31,524 nt of DNA from an uncultured Gammaproteobacteria bacterium. GTDB lineage: Bacteria; Pseudomonadota; Gammaproteobacteria; Pseudomonadales; Pseudohongiellaceae. Positions 14,953 to 23,790 of this stretch are shown one piece after another (the stretch's first letter is position 1; each line of letters starts with the position of its first letter). The notes beneath the pieces were generated by a model. The model did not search any database. It was not told where the DNA came from and saw only the letters and a list, made by a program, of their open reading frames with translations. The position numbers and the translations under genes were made by a program. The DNA lies in assembly GCA_903889815.1 (NCBI GenBank), contig CAISYX010000337.1, forward strand, positions 1 through 31,524. Direction: 5' to 3'.

Positions 14953-16386
14953 ATGAAAGTGCCCCCAAAAATGCATGTCCCCGAACACGATGCCGATGCC
15001 CGTTACCTGGCGTCCCCCGCTTCCCAGATGCGCCTCGGCCACAAGCTGGCCATCGTCACCAGTGTGCTTCTGCTGCTGTCCATGTGCGTGTTCTGGCTGG
15101 TCACCAACCAGACCACCGAGAACATCCTGAGGCAGCAGGCCGACAGCCTGGGGAACACGCTCGCGCGGCAGACGGCCATTCTGGTGACGGAGCTGGTACT
15201 GGCCAATGACTTGATCAGCATGAACGTGTTGCTGAACCAGCTGACCCGCGAGGCGGCCATTGCCGAGGTGGCGGTGCTGAGCATCGACGACCAGGTCATC
15301 GCCAGTTCCGGCGCCGGGCGTCGCGCAGAAACCACAGGGCCAGCCGACCTGTTCGGCAGCTATGTGGCACCCATTGCGCTGCAGGATTCCCTGGCCGGCT
15401 ATGTGCGCGTCCAGCTGGATCAGGAGTACATCGAAGAAGGCGTGACCCGCAACTTCCTGTTCATGCTGGCCGCGCTGGTCATGCTGATCCTCACCGGCGT
15501 CAGCGTGATTCTGGCGCTGACACAGTATTTCGTGACCTTCCCGCTGCGCATGCTGTCGGCCTCCATCCAGAGCGTGCGCCGCGGCGAACCCGAGCCCAGC
15601 GCCTTCGGCGAGCGCGGCGACGAGCTCGGCGCGGTGATCCGTCAGTACAACCGCCTGGTGCACGAGCTGGAAGACGACGAGACGCGCACCGCGCTGTTCG
15701 GCCCCGAGATCGAACGCCCGGCGGTGGTGGAATCGCCCGCCGTGTACCGTCGCCCGGGCAGCACCTTCGTCAGCATCCTGCACCTGAACATCGCCAATTA
15801 CCGCTCGGCGCTGCATCTGCACGAGGCAGAAGAAACCGTTGAGCTGCTCAATACTTACTATTTCTACATCCACAAAGTCACCCAGCTGTACAACGGCAAC
15901 ATCGAGAAGTGCGCGGGCGACGAGATTCTGATCACCTTCGGGGCGGCGGCGGCCGATGACGAACACTGCTTCCACGCCGTGTGTGCGGCGCTGCTGTTCC
16001 TGGACATTACGGCCACGCTGTCGCGGGAGCTGGAGGCCGGCAATCTGCCTACGCTGCAGTTCCGCGCAGGCCTGCATTGCGGCGAGCTGCTGACCGGGGT
16101 GCTGTCGTCGCTGGAGCAGAAAACGTTTACCGTGGCAGGCGAGAATCTGGCCCTCACGCGGCAGATTTGCGAAGAAGGCCCCGCGGGCACCCTGCTGATC
16201 AGCGAAGCCGCGTATATACTCGCAGATGCCGACAGCCGTCTGATCACCGAGGAGTACAACGAGATCGTCGACGAAAGTACGGGCGATTTCATCAAGACCT
16301 GGCTGGTGGACGAGCCGCTGGCGAATTTCAAGGCCTTGCTCGATGGACAGGTGGAACATCTTCTGTCCGAAGAAATGGATATCTGA
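14953..16386 (+). CDS. Membrane HAMP protein with degenerate class III cyclase domain
   Basis: 477 residues. Two membrane segments (about 31-51 and 168-192) flank a periplasmic sensor region of about 115 residues; a HAMP linker (about 193-243) leads to an adenylate/guanylate cyclase fold (about 271-430). The fold is clear from LLNTYYFYIHKVTQLYNGNIEKC, AGDEILITFG and the downstream GENLAL. However, the first metal-binding Asp is N279 (LHLNIANY), the transition-state Asn is A400 and the Arg is Q404; only D323 and K319 remain. It therefore probably does not make cAMP and may bind a nucleotide or a partner. It lies 4 bp after fimX, so co-expression is almost certain. Confidence 0.8.
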   Translation: MKVPPKMHVPEHDADARYLASPASQMRLGHKLAIVTSVLLLLSMCVFWLVTNQTTENILRQQADSLGNTLARQTAILVTELVLANDLISMNVLLNQLTREAAIAEVAVLSIDDQVIASSGAGRRAETTGPADLFGSYVAPIALQDSLAGYVRVQLDQEYIEEGVTRNFLFMLAALVMLILTGVSVILALTQYFVTFPLRMLSASIQSVRRGEPEPSAFGERGDELGAVIRQYNRLVHELEDDETRTALFGPEIERPAVVESPAVYRRPGSTFVSILHLNIANYRSALHLHEAEETVELLNTYYFYIHKVTQLYNGNIEKCAGDEILITFGAAAADDEHCFHAVCAALLFLDITATLSRELEAGNLPTLQFRAGLHCGELLTGVLSSLEQKTFTVAGENLALTRQICEEGPAGTLLISEAAYILADADSRLITEEYNEIVDESTGDFIKTWLVDEPLANFKALLDGQVEHLLSEEMDI

Positions 16387-16424
16387 TTCAGTGAGTCAGG
16401 CAGCGCTGCACAGGGAGACATGCG

Positions 16425-17477
16425 GTGGATCATCATTTTCCAATCTGCCATCTGTTCTACTACCCGACTCAGGTCGTGCTGGTGGACGATGACCCAAACT
16501 TTCTGGACTCGGTCAGCCTGCTGCTCGACCGCTCCCTCAATTACCGCCTGTTCCAGTCTGCGCGGCAGGCCCTGGACCATGTCAACAAGTCGGTGGCGTT
16601 CAGCGAGGTGATCCGGCGCTGTTATTCGTCCTGCAAGACGGGCCCCCTCGATTCCGACACCTTTAGCCATATCGACATCAACGCGCTGCACAAGGAAATC
16701 TACAACCCCGATCGCTTCCTGATGCAGACGGTGGTGGTCATCGATTATTCGATGCCCGAAATGAGTGGTCTGGAATACTGCGTGAGCCTGACCAACCCCT
16801 ACGTGAAAAAGATCCTGCTGACGGGACGCGCCAACACCGACCTGGCGGTGCAGGCGTTCAATGAAGGGCTGATCGACCAGTTCATCAGCAAGAAAGACCC
16901 GCTGCTGGCGCAGAAGCTCAACCTGTCCATCGCCAGCCTCCAGCACCAGTATTTCAGCCGCACGTTCAAGTTGCTGTCAGACCCGGTCATCGCCAATTCC
17001 CAGAGGCGCTACCTGACCAACCCGGAGTTCATCGAGTTCTTCAACATCCTGCGCACCGAACACTGTATCGTCGAGTATTACCTGATCGACATGCCCTACT
17101 CCGGATTCCTGCTTCTGGACGACAGGGGCCTGCTGTCCCTGCTGCTCATAATGCCGCAGACGTCCTTGCTGGAGCACATTCGTCAGTGTCGCGCGCGGAT
17201 GGCGCCGAAGGAGCTTCTGGACGCGCTGGAACTGGGGGAAATGATTCCGCTGTTCAACATCAGCAAAGAAAGGGAGCATCTTGACGAGGAATTCTTCGCA
17301 CAGTGGCGCAAGCACTATGCGCACTCCTTCCGCGTTTCGGACGGCGCCCCCTACTACACTGCGCAACTGGGAGATGCCGCTACCAGGGCATTGATTCCAG
17401 AGCTGCGTGCACAGGACATCCAGTCCTATTCCGCCTGCCTGCAGGCACCACGTCCTGCCGAGACGTTTCTGCACTAA
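16425..17477 (+). CDS. Response regulator with extended receiver and unknown output domain (LqsR-like)
   Basis: 350 residues. The N-terminus FYYPTQVVLVDDDPNFLDS holds the acidic pocket (D21-D23); the phospho-acceptor is D107 (VVVIDYSMPEMSGLEY), with T133 and K156 or K157. Between strands two and three is an insertion of about 45 residues rich in polar residues, so D107 lies far later than the usual position near 55. Residues 165-350 match no output domain I know and contain no obvious DNA-binding helix-turn-helix. The layout recalls LqsR/JqsR of the Legionella-type quorum-sensing systems; this is a resemblance from memory, not a search. The start is GTG with a good ribosome site (GGGAG, 7 bp away). 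It lies 38 bp after the cyclase-like gene, so probably in the same operon. Confidence 0.7.
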   Translation: MDHHFPICHLFYYPTQVVLVDDDPNFLDSVSLLLDRSLNYRLFQSARQALDHVNKSVAFSEVIRRCYSSCKTGPLDSDTFSHIDINALHKEIYNPDRFLMQTVVVIDYSMPEMSGLEYCVSLTNPYVKKILLTGRANTDLAVQAFNEGLIDQFISKKDPLLAQKLNLSIASLQHQYFSRTFKLLSDPVIANSQRRYLTNPEFIEFFNILRTEHCIVEYYLIDMPYSGFLLLDDRGLLSLLLIMPQTSLLEHIRQCRARMAPKELLDALELGEMIPLFNISKEREHLDEEFFAQWRKHYAHSFRVSDGAPYYTAQLGDAATRALIPELRAQDIQSYSACLQAPRPAETFLH

Positions 17478-17550
17478 GGTCGCGCGCAGTCCGCGAAGGT
17501 CAACGTGAAGCAGGCAGCGTTGAGCCCGCTGACAAAGTCCCGCGCGGGCG

Positions 17551-19809
17551 TCAGGCGCCCTCACTCACTTGCACTCTGTCGACATTCTGGAAACCCCGCG
17601 GCAGTTTGTTCCCGCGGCGCCCCCGCTCGCCCCGGTAGTGCTCGAGGTCAGCGGCTTTCATGCTCAGGTAGCGACGTCCGGCATGGACCGTCACGGTATC
17701 TCGCGGCCCCAGCGTGCACAGGACCACGATGTACTCCAGCCGCTCACCGGCGCGGGCCGACGGGATGCTGATGATCTTGTTGCCCTTGCCCCGGGGCAGC
17801 TCGGGGAGCTCGGCCAGGGTGAACATCAGCATGCGGCCTTCGTTGGTGATAGCCACGACCAGGTCCTGCGCGTAATCCTTGACCAGAAGCGGCGGCAATA
17901 CTCGTGCGCCGGCTGGCAGCTTCAGCACACTCTTGCCAGACTTGTTCTTGCTCTGCAGGTCCTCGACACGGGCCACGAATCCGTAGCCTGCGTCGCTGGC
18001 CAGCAGCACGCGCTGGGTGTCATCGGCCATCAGCACGCCTTCGAAGGTAGCGCCCGAATCCGGCGTCAGCCGCCCTGTGAGCGGCTCGCCCTGGCCCCGA
18101 GCCGAGGGCAGCGTGTGCGAGGGCAGCGAGTAGGTGCGTCCGGTGGAGTCGATGAAGATGGCGTTCTGATTGCTGCGCCCCTTCGCAGCGAACTTGAATT
18201 CATCGCCAGCCTTGTACTGCAGCGTGCCCGGATCGAGATCGTGGCCCTTGGCAGCCCGCGCCCAGCCACGGGCGGACAGCACCACGGTTACAGCCTCGGT
18301 GGACATCAGTTCGGTTTCGCTGAAGGCGGTGGCCTCGGGACGGCTTACGATGGGCGAGCTGCGGGCATCGCCGAACTCTTCCGCGTCCTGCGTGATCTCC
18401 TTGCGGATCAGGGTCTTCAGGCGCGCGGCTGAACCCAGCGTCTGCTCCAGGCGTTCGCGCTCCGCATCCAGCTCTGCCTGTTCGGCGCGAATCTTCACCT
18501 CTTCCAGCTTGGCGAGGTGCCGCAGTTTCAGTTCCAGAATGGCTTCAGTCTGCACTTCCGAGAGCCCGAAACGCGCCATCAGCACGGGACGCGGTTTGTC
18601 TTCGGTGCGGATGATGTGGATGACTTCGTCGATGTTCAGGAAGGCCGCGAGAAGGCCTTCCAGAATATGCAGGCGCTGCAGGATGCGGTCGAGCCGGTTC
18701 TGCAGCCGGCGCCGCACGGTCTCAGTGCGGAATGCCAGCCACTCGGTCAGCAGCCCGCGCAGGTCTTTCACCTGCGGCCTGCCGTTGGTCCCGATCATGT
18801 TGAAGTTGACGCGATAGGCCCGTTCCAGATCAGTGGTGGCAAACAGGTGCAGCATCAGCGCGTCGACGTCGATGCGGTTGGAGCGTGGCACGATGACGAT
18901 GCGCGTCGGGTTGTCGTGGTCTGACTCATCCCGCAGGTCCACCACCATCGGCAGTTTCTTCTTCTGCATCTGTGCCGCTATCTGCTCCAGCACCTTGGCG
19001 CCTGACACCTGATAGGGCAACGCCGTAATCACGATGTCACCACTCTCCACATGGTAGACGCCTCGCGCCTTGATGGAGCCGCGCCCGGTTTCATAGAGCG
19101 CCCGGATATCGGCCAGCGGACTGATGATCTCGGCGGCGGTGGGGAAGTCGGGCCCCTTGATGTGGGTCAGCAGGTCGGCAACGCTCGCAGAGGGCGACTC
19201 CAGCAGATGGATGCAGGCACTGGCCACTTCGCGCAGATTGTGCGGCGGAATGTCCGTGGCCATGCCGACCGCGATGCCGCTGCCGCCATTGAGAAGCACG
19301 TTGGGCAGGCGCGCCGGCAGAATCTGCGGCTCCTCCAGGGTGCCATCGAAATTCAGTTTCCAGTCCACCGTGCCCTGATCCAGTTCCGACAGCAGCAGGT
19401 CAGCATACTTGCGCAGTTTCGATTCGGTGTAGCGCATGGCGGCGAAGGACTTGGGGTCATCGGGTGAGCCCCAGTTGCCCTGCCCGTCCACGAGCGGATA
19501 GCGGTAACTGAAGGGCTGCGCCATCAGCACCATGGCCTCGTAGCAGGCCGAGTCGCCGTGGGGGTGAAACTTGCCGATCACGTCGCCGATGGTGCGGGCC
19601 GACTTCTTGTACTTGGCCGAGGATTTCAGGCTGAGTTCCGACATCGCGTAGACGATGCGGCGCTGCACAGGCTTGAGCCCGTCGCCGATGTGCGGCAGTG
19701 CGCGGTCATTGATGACATACATCGAATAGTTCAGATAGGCCTGCTGCGAATAGCTGCTCAGGGTAATCTGCTCGACGCCGTCTTCGTTTACTGTAATGTT
19801 CTGGGTCAT
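17551..19809 (-). CDS. parC: DNA topoisomerase IV subunit A
   Basis: 752 residues, the same length as E. coli ParC. With ParE it decatenates daughter chromosomes. The N-terminus has SQQAYLNYSMYVI and ALPHIGDGLKPVQRRI; the catalytic tyrosine is Y127 in AAMRYTES, and the C-terminus carries the beta-pinwheel DNA-wrapping domain. In the quinolone-resistance region, HPHGDSACYEA keeps S87 and E91 (equivalent to S80 and E84 of E. coli), the sensitive-type residues. It ends the minus-strand run, 40 bp after parE, and converges with the response regulator gene 73 bp away, a gap where I see no terminator. Confidence 0.97.
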   Translation of the reverse strand: MTQNITVNEDGVEQITLSSYSQQAYLNYSMYVINDRALPHIGDGLKPVQRRIVYAMSELSLKSSAKYKKSARTIGDVIGKFHPHGDSACYEAMVLMAQPFSYRYPLVDGQGNWGSPDDPKSFAAMRYTESKLRKYADLLLSELDQGTVDWKLNFDGTLEEPQILPARLPNVLLNGGSGIAVGMATDIPPHNLREVASACIHLLESPSASVADLLTHIKGPDFPTAAEIISPLADIRALYETGRGSIKARGVYHVESGDIVITALPYQVSGAKVLEQIAAQMQKKKLPMVVDLRDESDHDNPTRIVIVPRSNRIDVDALMLHLFATTDLERAYRVNFNMIGTNGRPQVKDLRGLLTEWLAFRTETVRRRLQNRLDRILQRLHILEGLLAAFLNIDEVIHIIRTEDKPRPVLMARFGLSEVQTEAILELKLRHLAKLEEVKIRAEQAELDAERERLEQTLGSAARLKTLIRKEITQDAEEFGDARSSPIVSRPEATAFSETELMSTEAVTVVLSARGWARAAKGHDLDPGTLQYKAGDEFKFAAKGRSNQNAIFIDSTGRTYSLPSHTLPSARGQGEPLTGRLTPDSGATFEGVLMADDTQRVLLASDAGYGFVARVEDLQSKNKSGKSVLKLPAGARVLPPLLVKDYAQDLVVAITNEGRMLMFTLAELPELPRGKGNKIISIPSARAGERLEYIVVLCTLGPRDTVTVHAGRRYLSMKAADLEHYRGERGRRGNKLPRGFQNVDRVQVSEGA

Positions 19810-19849
19810 GTTCGTTGTTGTGCTCTTTCAGAATTGTAGTTGCGCTGTG

Positions 19850-21763
19850 TCATTCCGCGATGTCGGCCAAATTGCCGTTCTCTTCCAGCCACACCTTGCG
19901 GTCGGGCGCGCGCTTCTTGGCCAGCAGCATGTCGAGCATTTCGTCGGTGTCCTTTGCGTGCAGCGCATCGTCAAGGGTCAGTTGCACCAGACGGCGGGTG
20001 TCGCGGTTCATGGTGGTCTCGCGCAGCTGCAGCGGGTTCATCTCGCCCAGCCCCTTGAAGCGCTGCACATTGGGCTTGCCGGTTTTCTTTTCCGCAACCA
20101 GTCGATCCAGAATGCCGTTCTTGTCCTGCTCGTCCAGGGCGTAGTACACCTCCTTGCCCATATCGATGCGGTACAGCGGCGGCATCGCCACGTACACATG
20201 GCCGGCGCGCACCACGGGGCGGAAGTGGCGCACAAACAGCGCGCACAGCAGCGTGGCGATGTGCAGCCCGTCGGAGTCGGCATCCGCCAGGATGCAGATC
20301 TTGCCGTAACGCAGCCCTTCCAGATTGTCCGAGCCCGGGTCCACGCCCAGCGCCACCGCGATGTCGTGCACTTCCTGGGAAGCCAGGATCTCGTTGGAGT
20401 CCACTTCCCAGGTATTCAGAATCTTGCCCCGCAGTGGCATGATGGCCTGCGTCTCGCGATCTCTGGCCTGTTTGGCCGAGCCACCTGCCGAGTCACCCTC
20501 TACCAGGAACAGTTCGCCCGCCATCACGTCCTGCGTGGAGCAGTCCGCCAGCTTGCCGGGCAGCGCGGGGCCGCTTGTCACTCTCTTGCGCTCCACCTTC
20601 TTGCTGGCCTTCAGGCGGCTCTGCGCATTGCCGATGCAGAACTCGGCCAGCTGCTCGGCTTCGGCCGTGTGCTGGTTCAGCCAGAGACTGAAGGAGTCCT
20701 TTACCACGCCGGCGATGAACACCGCGCACTGCCGCGAAGACAGACGCTCCTTGGTCTGTCCGGAGAACTGCGGGTCAAGCATCTTGGCTGACAGCACGTG
20801 GGCACAGCGGTCCCACACATCTTCGGGCGCCAGCTTGATGCCCCGGGGCAGCAGATTGCGGAATTCGCAGAACTCTCGCAGAGCATCCAGCAGACCGGTG
20901 CGCAGACCGTTCACATGGGTGCCGCCCAGCGCGGTGGGAATCAGGTTCACATAACTCTCGGCGGGCACCTCGCCGCCCTCGGGCAGCCACTGCACCGCCC
21001 ACTCCACCGCTTCGTCATTGCCCTGCATGGAGCCCACGAATGGCAGCTCGGGCAATACCGGCCAGCCATGGGTGGCCTGCGTCAAATAATCGGTAAGCCC
21101 GTCTTCGTAGTACCACTCGTCACTCTGGCTCTTGTCGGCATCGGCCGTGTTGTCCACGAAGCTGACGCGCAGACCCGAGCACAGCACCGCCTTGGCGCGC
21201 AGCACATGCTTGAGGCGGGCGATATTCACCTTGCTGGAGTCGAAGTATTTCTCGTCGGGGATGAAGCGCACCGTGGTACCCGTCATGCGCCTGGGGGCAG
21301 TGCCGATGGGCGTCAGCTCGGACACTTTCTCACCATCCCGGAACTTCATCTGATAGACATTGCCATCGCGGCGGACAATCACTTCGAGGTGACGGGACAA
21401 CGCGTTCACCACCGACACGCCCACGCCATGCAGACCTCCGGAGTATTTGTAATTCTTGTTCGAAAACTTGCCGCCCGCATGCAGCCGCGTGAGGATCAGC
21501 TCGACACCGCTGACCTTCTCTTCTGCGTGCATGTCCACGGGCATGCCGCGCCCGTCATCGGTCACCTCGATGAAGCCGTCCTTCTGCATGACGACGGTGA
21601 TGTGTCTGGCATGACCCGCCAGGGCTTCGTCGACGCTGTTGTCGATGACTTCCTGCACGAGGTGATTGGGGCGCGTGGTATCGGTGTACATGCCTGGTCG
21701 CTTGCGGACCGGGTCCAGGCCGGTCAGTACTTCGATGGCATCGGCATTGTAAGAAGTGCTCAT
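19850..21763 (-). CDS. parE: DNA topoisomerase IV subunit B
   Basis: 637 residues (630 in E. coli). The GHKL ATPase domain is shown by QEVIDNSVDEALAG, DDGRGMPVD and GGLHGVGVSVVNALS in the first 125 residues, which together bind ATP. The TOPRIM domain has LVEGDSAGGSAKQAR (about 417-431), PLRGKILN and DADSDG (about 492), which bind the catalytic magnesium. The protein has no long insert and looks intact. It follows yqiA by 60 bp and precedes parC by 40 bp, in the Pseudomonas-like order. Confidence 0.97.
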   Translation of the reverse strand: MSTSYNADAIEVLTGLDPVRKRPGMYTDTTRPNHLVQEVIDNSVDEALAGHARHITVVMQKDGFIEVTDDGRGMPVDMHAEEKVSGVELILTRLHAGGKFSNKNYKYSGGLHGVGVSVVNALSRHLEVIVRRDGNVYQMKFRDGEKVSELTPIGTAPRRMTGTTVRFIPDEKYFDSSKVNIARLKHVLRAKAVLCSGLRVSFVDNTADADKSQSDEWYYEDGLTDYLTQATHGWPVLPELPFVGSMQGNDEAVEWAVQWLPEGGEVPAESYVNLIPTALGGTHVNGLRTGLLDALREFCEFRNLLPRGIKLAPEDVWDRCAHVLSAKMLDPQFSGQTKERLSSRQCAVFIAGVVKDSFSLWLNQHTAEAEQLAEFCIGNAQSRLKASKKVERKRVTSGPALPGKLADCSTQDVMAGELFLVEGDSAGGSAKQARDRETQAIMPLRGKILNTWEVDSNEILASQEVHDIAVALGVDPGSDNLEGLRYGKICILADADSDGLHIATLLCALFVRHFRPVVRAGHVYVAMPPLYRIDMGKEVYYALDEQDKNGILDRLVAEKKTGKPNVQRFKGLGEMNPLQLRETTMNRDTRRLVQLTLDDALHAKDTDEMLDMLLAKKRAPDRKVWLEENGNLADIAE

Positions 21764-21823
21764 TGCGTGTGGATCTCTGGGTAAAGCGCTCGGGGATTGT
21801 GGTGCGGCACGCGAACACAGCGC

Positions 21824-22408
21824 TCAGCGTGCAGAAAGAAACCGGATGATGTCTGGCAGCATGAGTTCAAAGTTCACAAAACTGTGGTTGCCGCCCGGCT
21901 GAATTATACTCACTGAGGACTTGTACTTGTCTACCGCAAGCCGGTAATCCAATGTTTCATCCCCCGTCTGCACCAGCAGCATGAGATTCTCGGGGTGACG
22001 CAGCACGGGCACGTCCAGTTGCCGCAACTGCTCGACATGTTCCGCCGTGATCTCGTAGCGTCTGCCGGAGTAGAAATTCTGATTGTGACCCAGATGAGAC
22101 TGCCACAACTCGGCAGGGCGGACAGCAGGATTGATGAGAGCGGCGCGCACTCCATAGTGCTCCGCCAGCCAGGTGGCGTAGTAGCCCCCCAGCGAGCTGC
22201 CGATCAGCGCCACGGGTTGTGTGCGATTCTCGATGATGGCACACAAGTCCTCTATGGCCCGGGCAGGCTCATGGGGCAGCTCCGGAACAGCAAGGCAGTC
22301 AGCACGGCCGTCCCGGGCAAAATAGTCCGCCGTCTGACGGGCCTTGTGGGAAAGCGGGGAACTGTTGAATCCGTGGATGTAAATCAGATACACGCCCGGG
22401 CCCTGCAT
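21824..22408 (-). CDS. yqiA: YqiA-type alpha/beta-hydrolase esterase
   Basis: 194 residues (193 in E. coli YqiA, UPF0227). A small alpha/beta-hydrolase with IYIHGFNSSP at the oxyanion-hole region, nucleophile S72 in GSSLGG, acid D149 in QTGDETLDY and H174 in GGNHSF. YqiA hydrolyses short acyl and CoA esters in vitro; the natural substrate is not settled. Its ATG overlaps the cpdA stop by one base (TGATG), indicating translational coupling. The upstream partner cpdA and downstream parE keep the usual gammaproteobacterial order. Confidence 0.9.
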   Translation of the reverse strand: MQGPGVYLIYIHGFNSSPLSHKARQTADYFARDGRADCLAVPELPHEPARAIEDLCAIIENRTQPVALIGSSLGGYYATWLAEHYGVRAALINPAVRPAELWQSHLGHNQNFYSGRRYEITAEHVEQLRQLDVPVLRHPENLMLLVQTGDETLDYRLAVDKYKSSVSIIQPGGNHSFVNFELMLPDIIRFLSAR

Positions 22409-23226
22409 CAGTAACGCGTCGAAGTGTGGTCAACTTCGAAGACGTAGCCGGTCACGCGCACCACTTCCGACTCGATCCGGCCGTCCGGCAGCAGATTGAG
22501 CCACCGATATGCGGGATTGACGTCATCCAGCATGAAATCCTGCACCTCGGGCTTGAACTGTATGCAGGTAGACGGTGTGCAGAGATAGCGCACACCCTTG
22601 CGCTGGAAGTCTAGCTCCTGGTGAAGGTGTCCGTAGAGCACGGCCCGCACGCAGGTGAAGCGATCGATGACGGCCAGAAACTCTTCGTTGTTGTGAAGGC
22701 CGATGCCGGCCATCCAGGCCGCGCTGCCTTCAACCGGGTTGTGGTGCAGACACACCAGCACGTGCTCGACTTCAGAATGTTGCTGCACAGCCTGCAGGGA
22801 CTTCTCGAGACCTTGCAGCTCGCGATCGTTCAAGCAGCCGTAAACTTCGCCCATCACGCTCGAATCGAGCATGATGATCTGCCACTTGCCGAGCGTGACG
22901 AGATTGGTGAATGCATGTTCCCAGGGACTCAGTGACTCCATGACCTGACGGCGATCATGATTGCCGGGAATCCAGTAGAAAGGCGCCTTGAGACTCTGCA
23001 TGGCCTGCGCGAATCGCAGGTAGGCTTCCGGCGAGGCGTCCTGCGCAATGTCACCTGTACCCAGCACCACGTCTATAGACGTTTCGTTCCGGATTACCAG
23101 GTCCATCACTTTTTCGAAACTGTCCTGCGTGTTGAGTTTCAGCAACGCAACACGGGCATCACCGAACAGATGCGTATCCGTGATCTGCACGACTCTCATT
23201 GGCAGTTCCGTGTCTCTATTCGCCAT
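22408..23226 (-). CDS. cpdA: 3',5'-cyclic-AMP phosphodiesterase CpdA
   Basis: 272 residues (275 in E. coli). Breaks down cAMP in the cytoplasm and so tunes CRP/Vfr-dependent genes. The metallophosphoesterase motifs are complete: DTH (D17, H19), GTGD (56-59), GNHD (88-91), a later CLHHNPV and GHLH. The metals would be Fe/Mn/Mg. In Pseudomonas, cAMP with Vfr controls type IV pilus and virulence genes, so it is notable that this gene lies a few kilobases from fimX. The ATG at 23226 has no good ribosome site; a second ATG 9 codons in is possible. A 3-bp gap separates it from the DUF1249 gene. Confidence 0.93.
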   Translation of the reverse strand: MANRDTELPMRVVQITDTHLFGDARVALLKLNTQDSFEKVMDLVIRNETSIDVVLGTGDIAQDASPEAYLRFAQAMQSLKAPFYWIPGNHDRRQVMESLSPWEHAFTNLVTLGKWQIIMLDSSVMGEVYGCLNDRELQGLEKSLQAVQQHSEVEHVLVCLHHNPVEGSAAWMAGIGLHNNEEFLAVIDRFTCVRAVLYGHLHQELDFQRKGVRYLCTPSTCIQFKPEVQDFMLDDVNPAYRWLNLLPDGRIESEVVRVTGYVFEVDHTSTRY

Positions 23227-23229
23227 ATG

Positions 23230-23790
23230 TCACGCGGCACAGAAGAATTCAGGAGCATTCAGACTGCGACCGCTCTGCAGACACAGGTTCAGCCACTCGC
23301 CCAGGAATTCGTTGATCTGTCGCTTCTCATCCTGATGGTACATCGTTGGGTTGGGCAGCGCGTAGCGCGCAAGAAATGCCCGATGTCCCTGATAAGCAAC
23401 GGCCTCGGCTGTCGAGGCGTCGTGATACATGCGAACCAGTATGCCGGGCGGATCTATCCAGTCGCTGACTCTGTTCACCTGCGTGATGGCTAGCGTGCTG
23501 GTATAGGGAAATACTTCCACCACACTGATCCGCACCCGCGCCTCGTGACCTTCTTCCACGGGAGACGCAATTACGAACTCGCGCACACAGGCCTCAGGCA
23601 GGGCTCCGGCTTCTGAAAACCGCGGCAGCGCGTCCTCTCGCTGCCTGCCAGAATGCACAAATTCCGGGCTTTCCAGACACTTGTTGCGAAAGGAGTCTAG
23701 TGCAGGCATCAGCTTTAGTAAACGAATAAAATTCGCGTCACAGTCAGCCATCTGCCTGCTCAGATCGATGCGATAACGTGTGTTTCTCAT
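23230..23790 (-). CDS. DUF1249 family protein (YqiB-like)
   Basis: 186 residues, longer than E. coli YqiB (140) mainly through extra sequence in the first half. The family signature is recognisable in the C-terminal half: VRMYHDASTAEAVAYQG and HQDEKRQINEFLGEWLNLCL. Function is unknown throughout the family, whose genes usually sit between nudF and cpdA, as here. The frame is open further upstream, but the ATG at 23790 fits the family and overlaps the nudF stop by 4 bp (ATGA). Confidence 0.88.
   Translation of the reverse strand: MRNTRYRIDLSRQMADCDANFIRLLKLMPALDSFRNKCLESPEFVHSGRQREDALPRFSEAGALPEACVREFVIASPVEEGHEARVRISVVEVFPYTSTLAITQVNRVSDWIDPPGILVRMYHDASTAEAVAYQGHRAFLARYALPNPTMYHQDEKRQINEFLGEWLNLCLQSGRSLNAPEFFCAA

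Noticed and set aside
14926..16359. 477-residue minus-strand frame opposite the cyclase-like gene
   Set aside because: Composition (many His, Gln, Gly, Ala) is that of a shadow frame; the plus strand has a coherent membrane, HAMP and cyclase layout.
17478..17550. Bidirectional terminator between the response regulator gene and parC
   Set aside because: No stable stem followed by a T-run was found on either strand.
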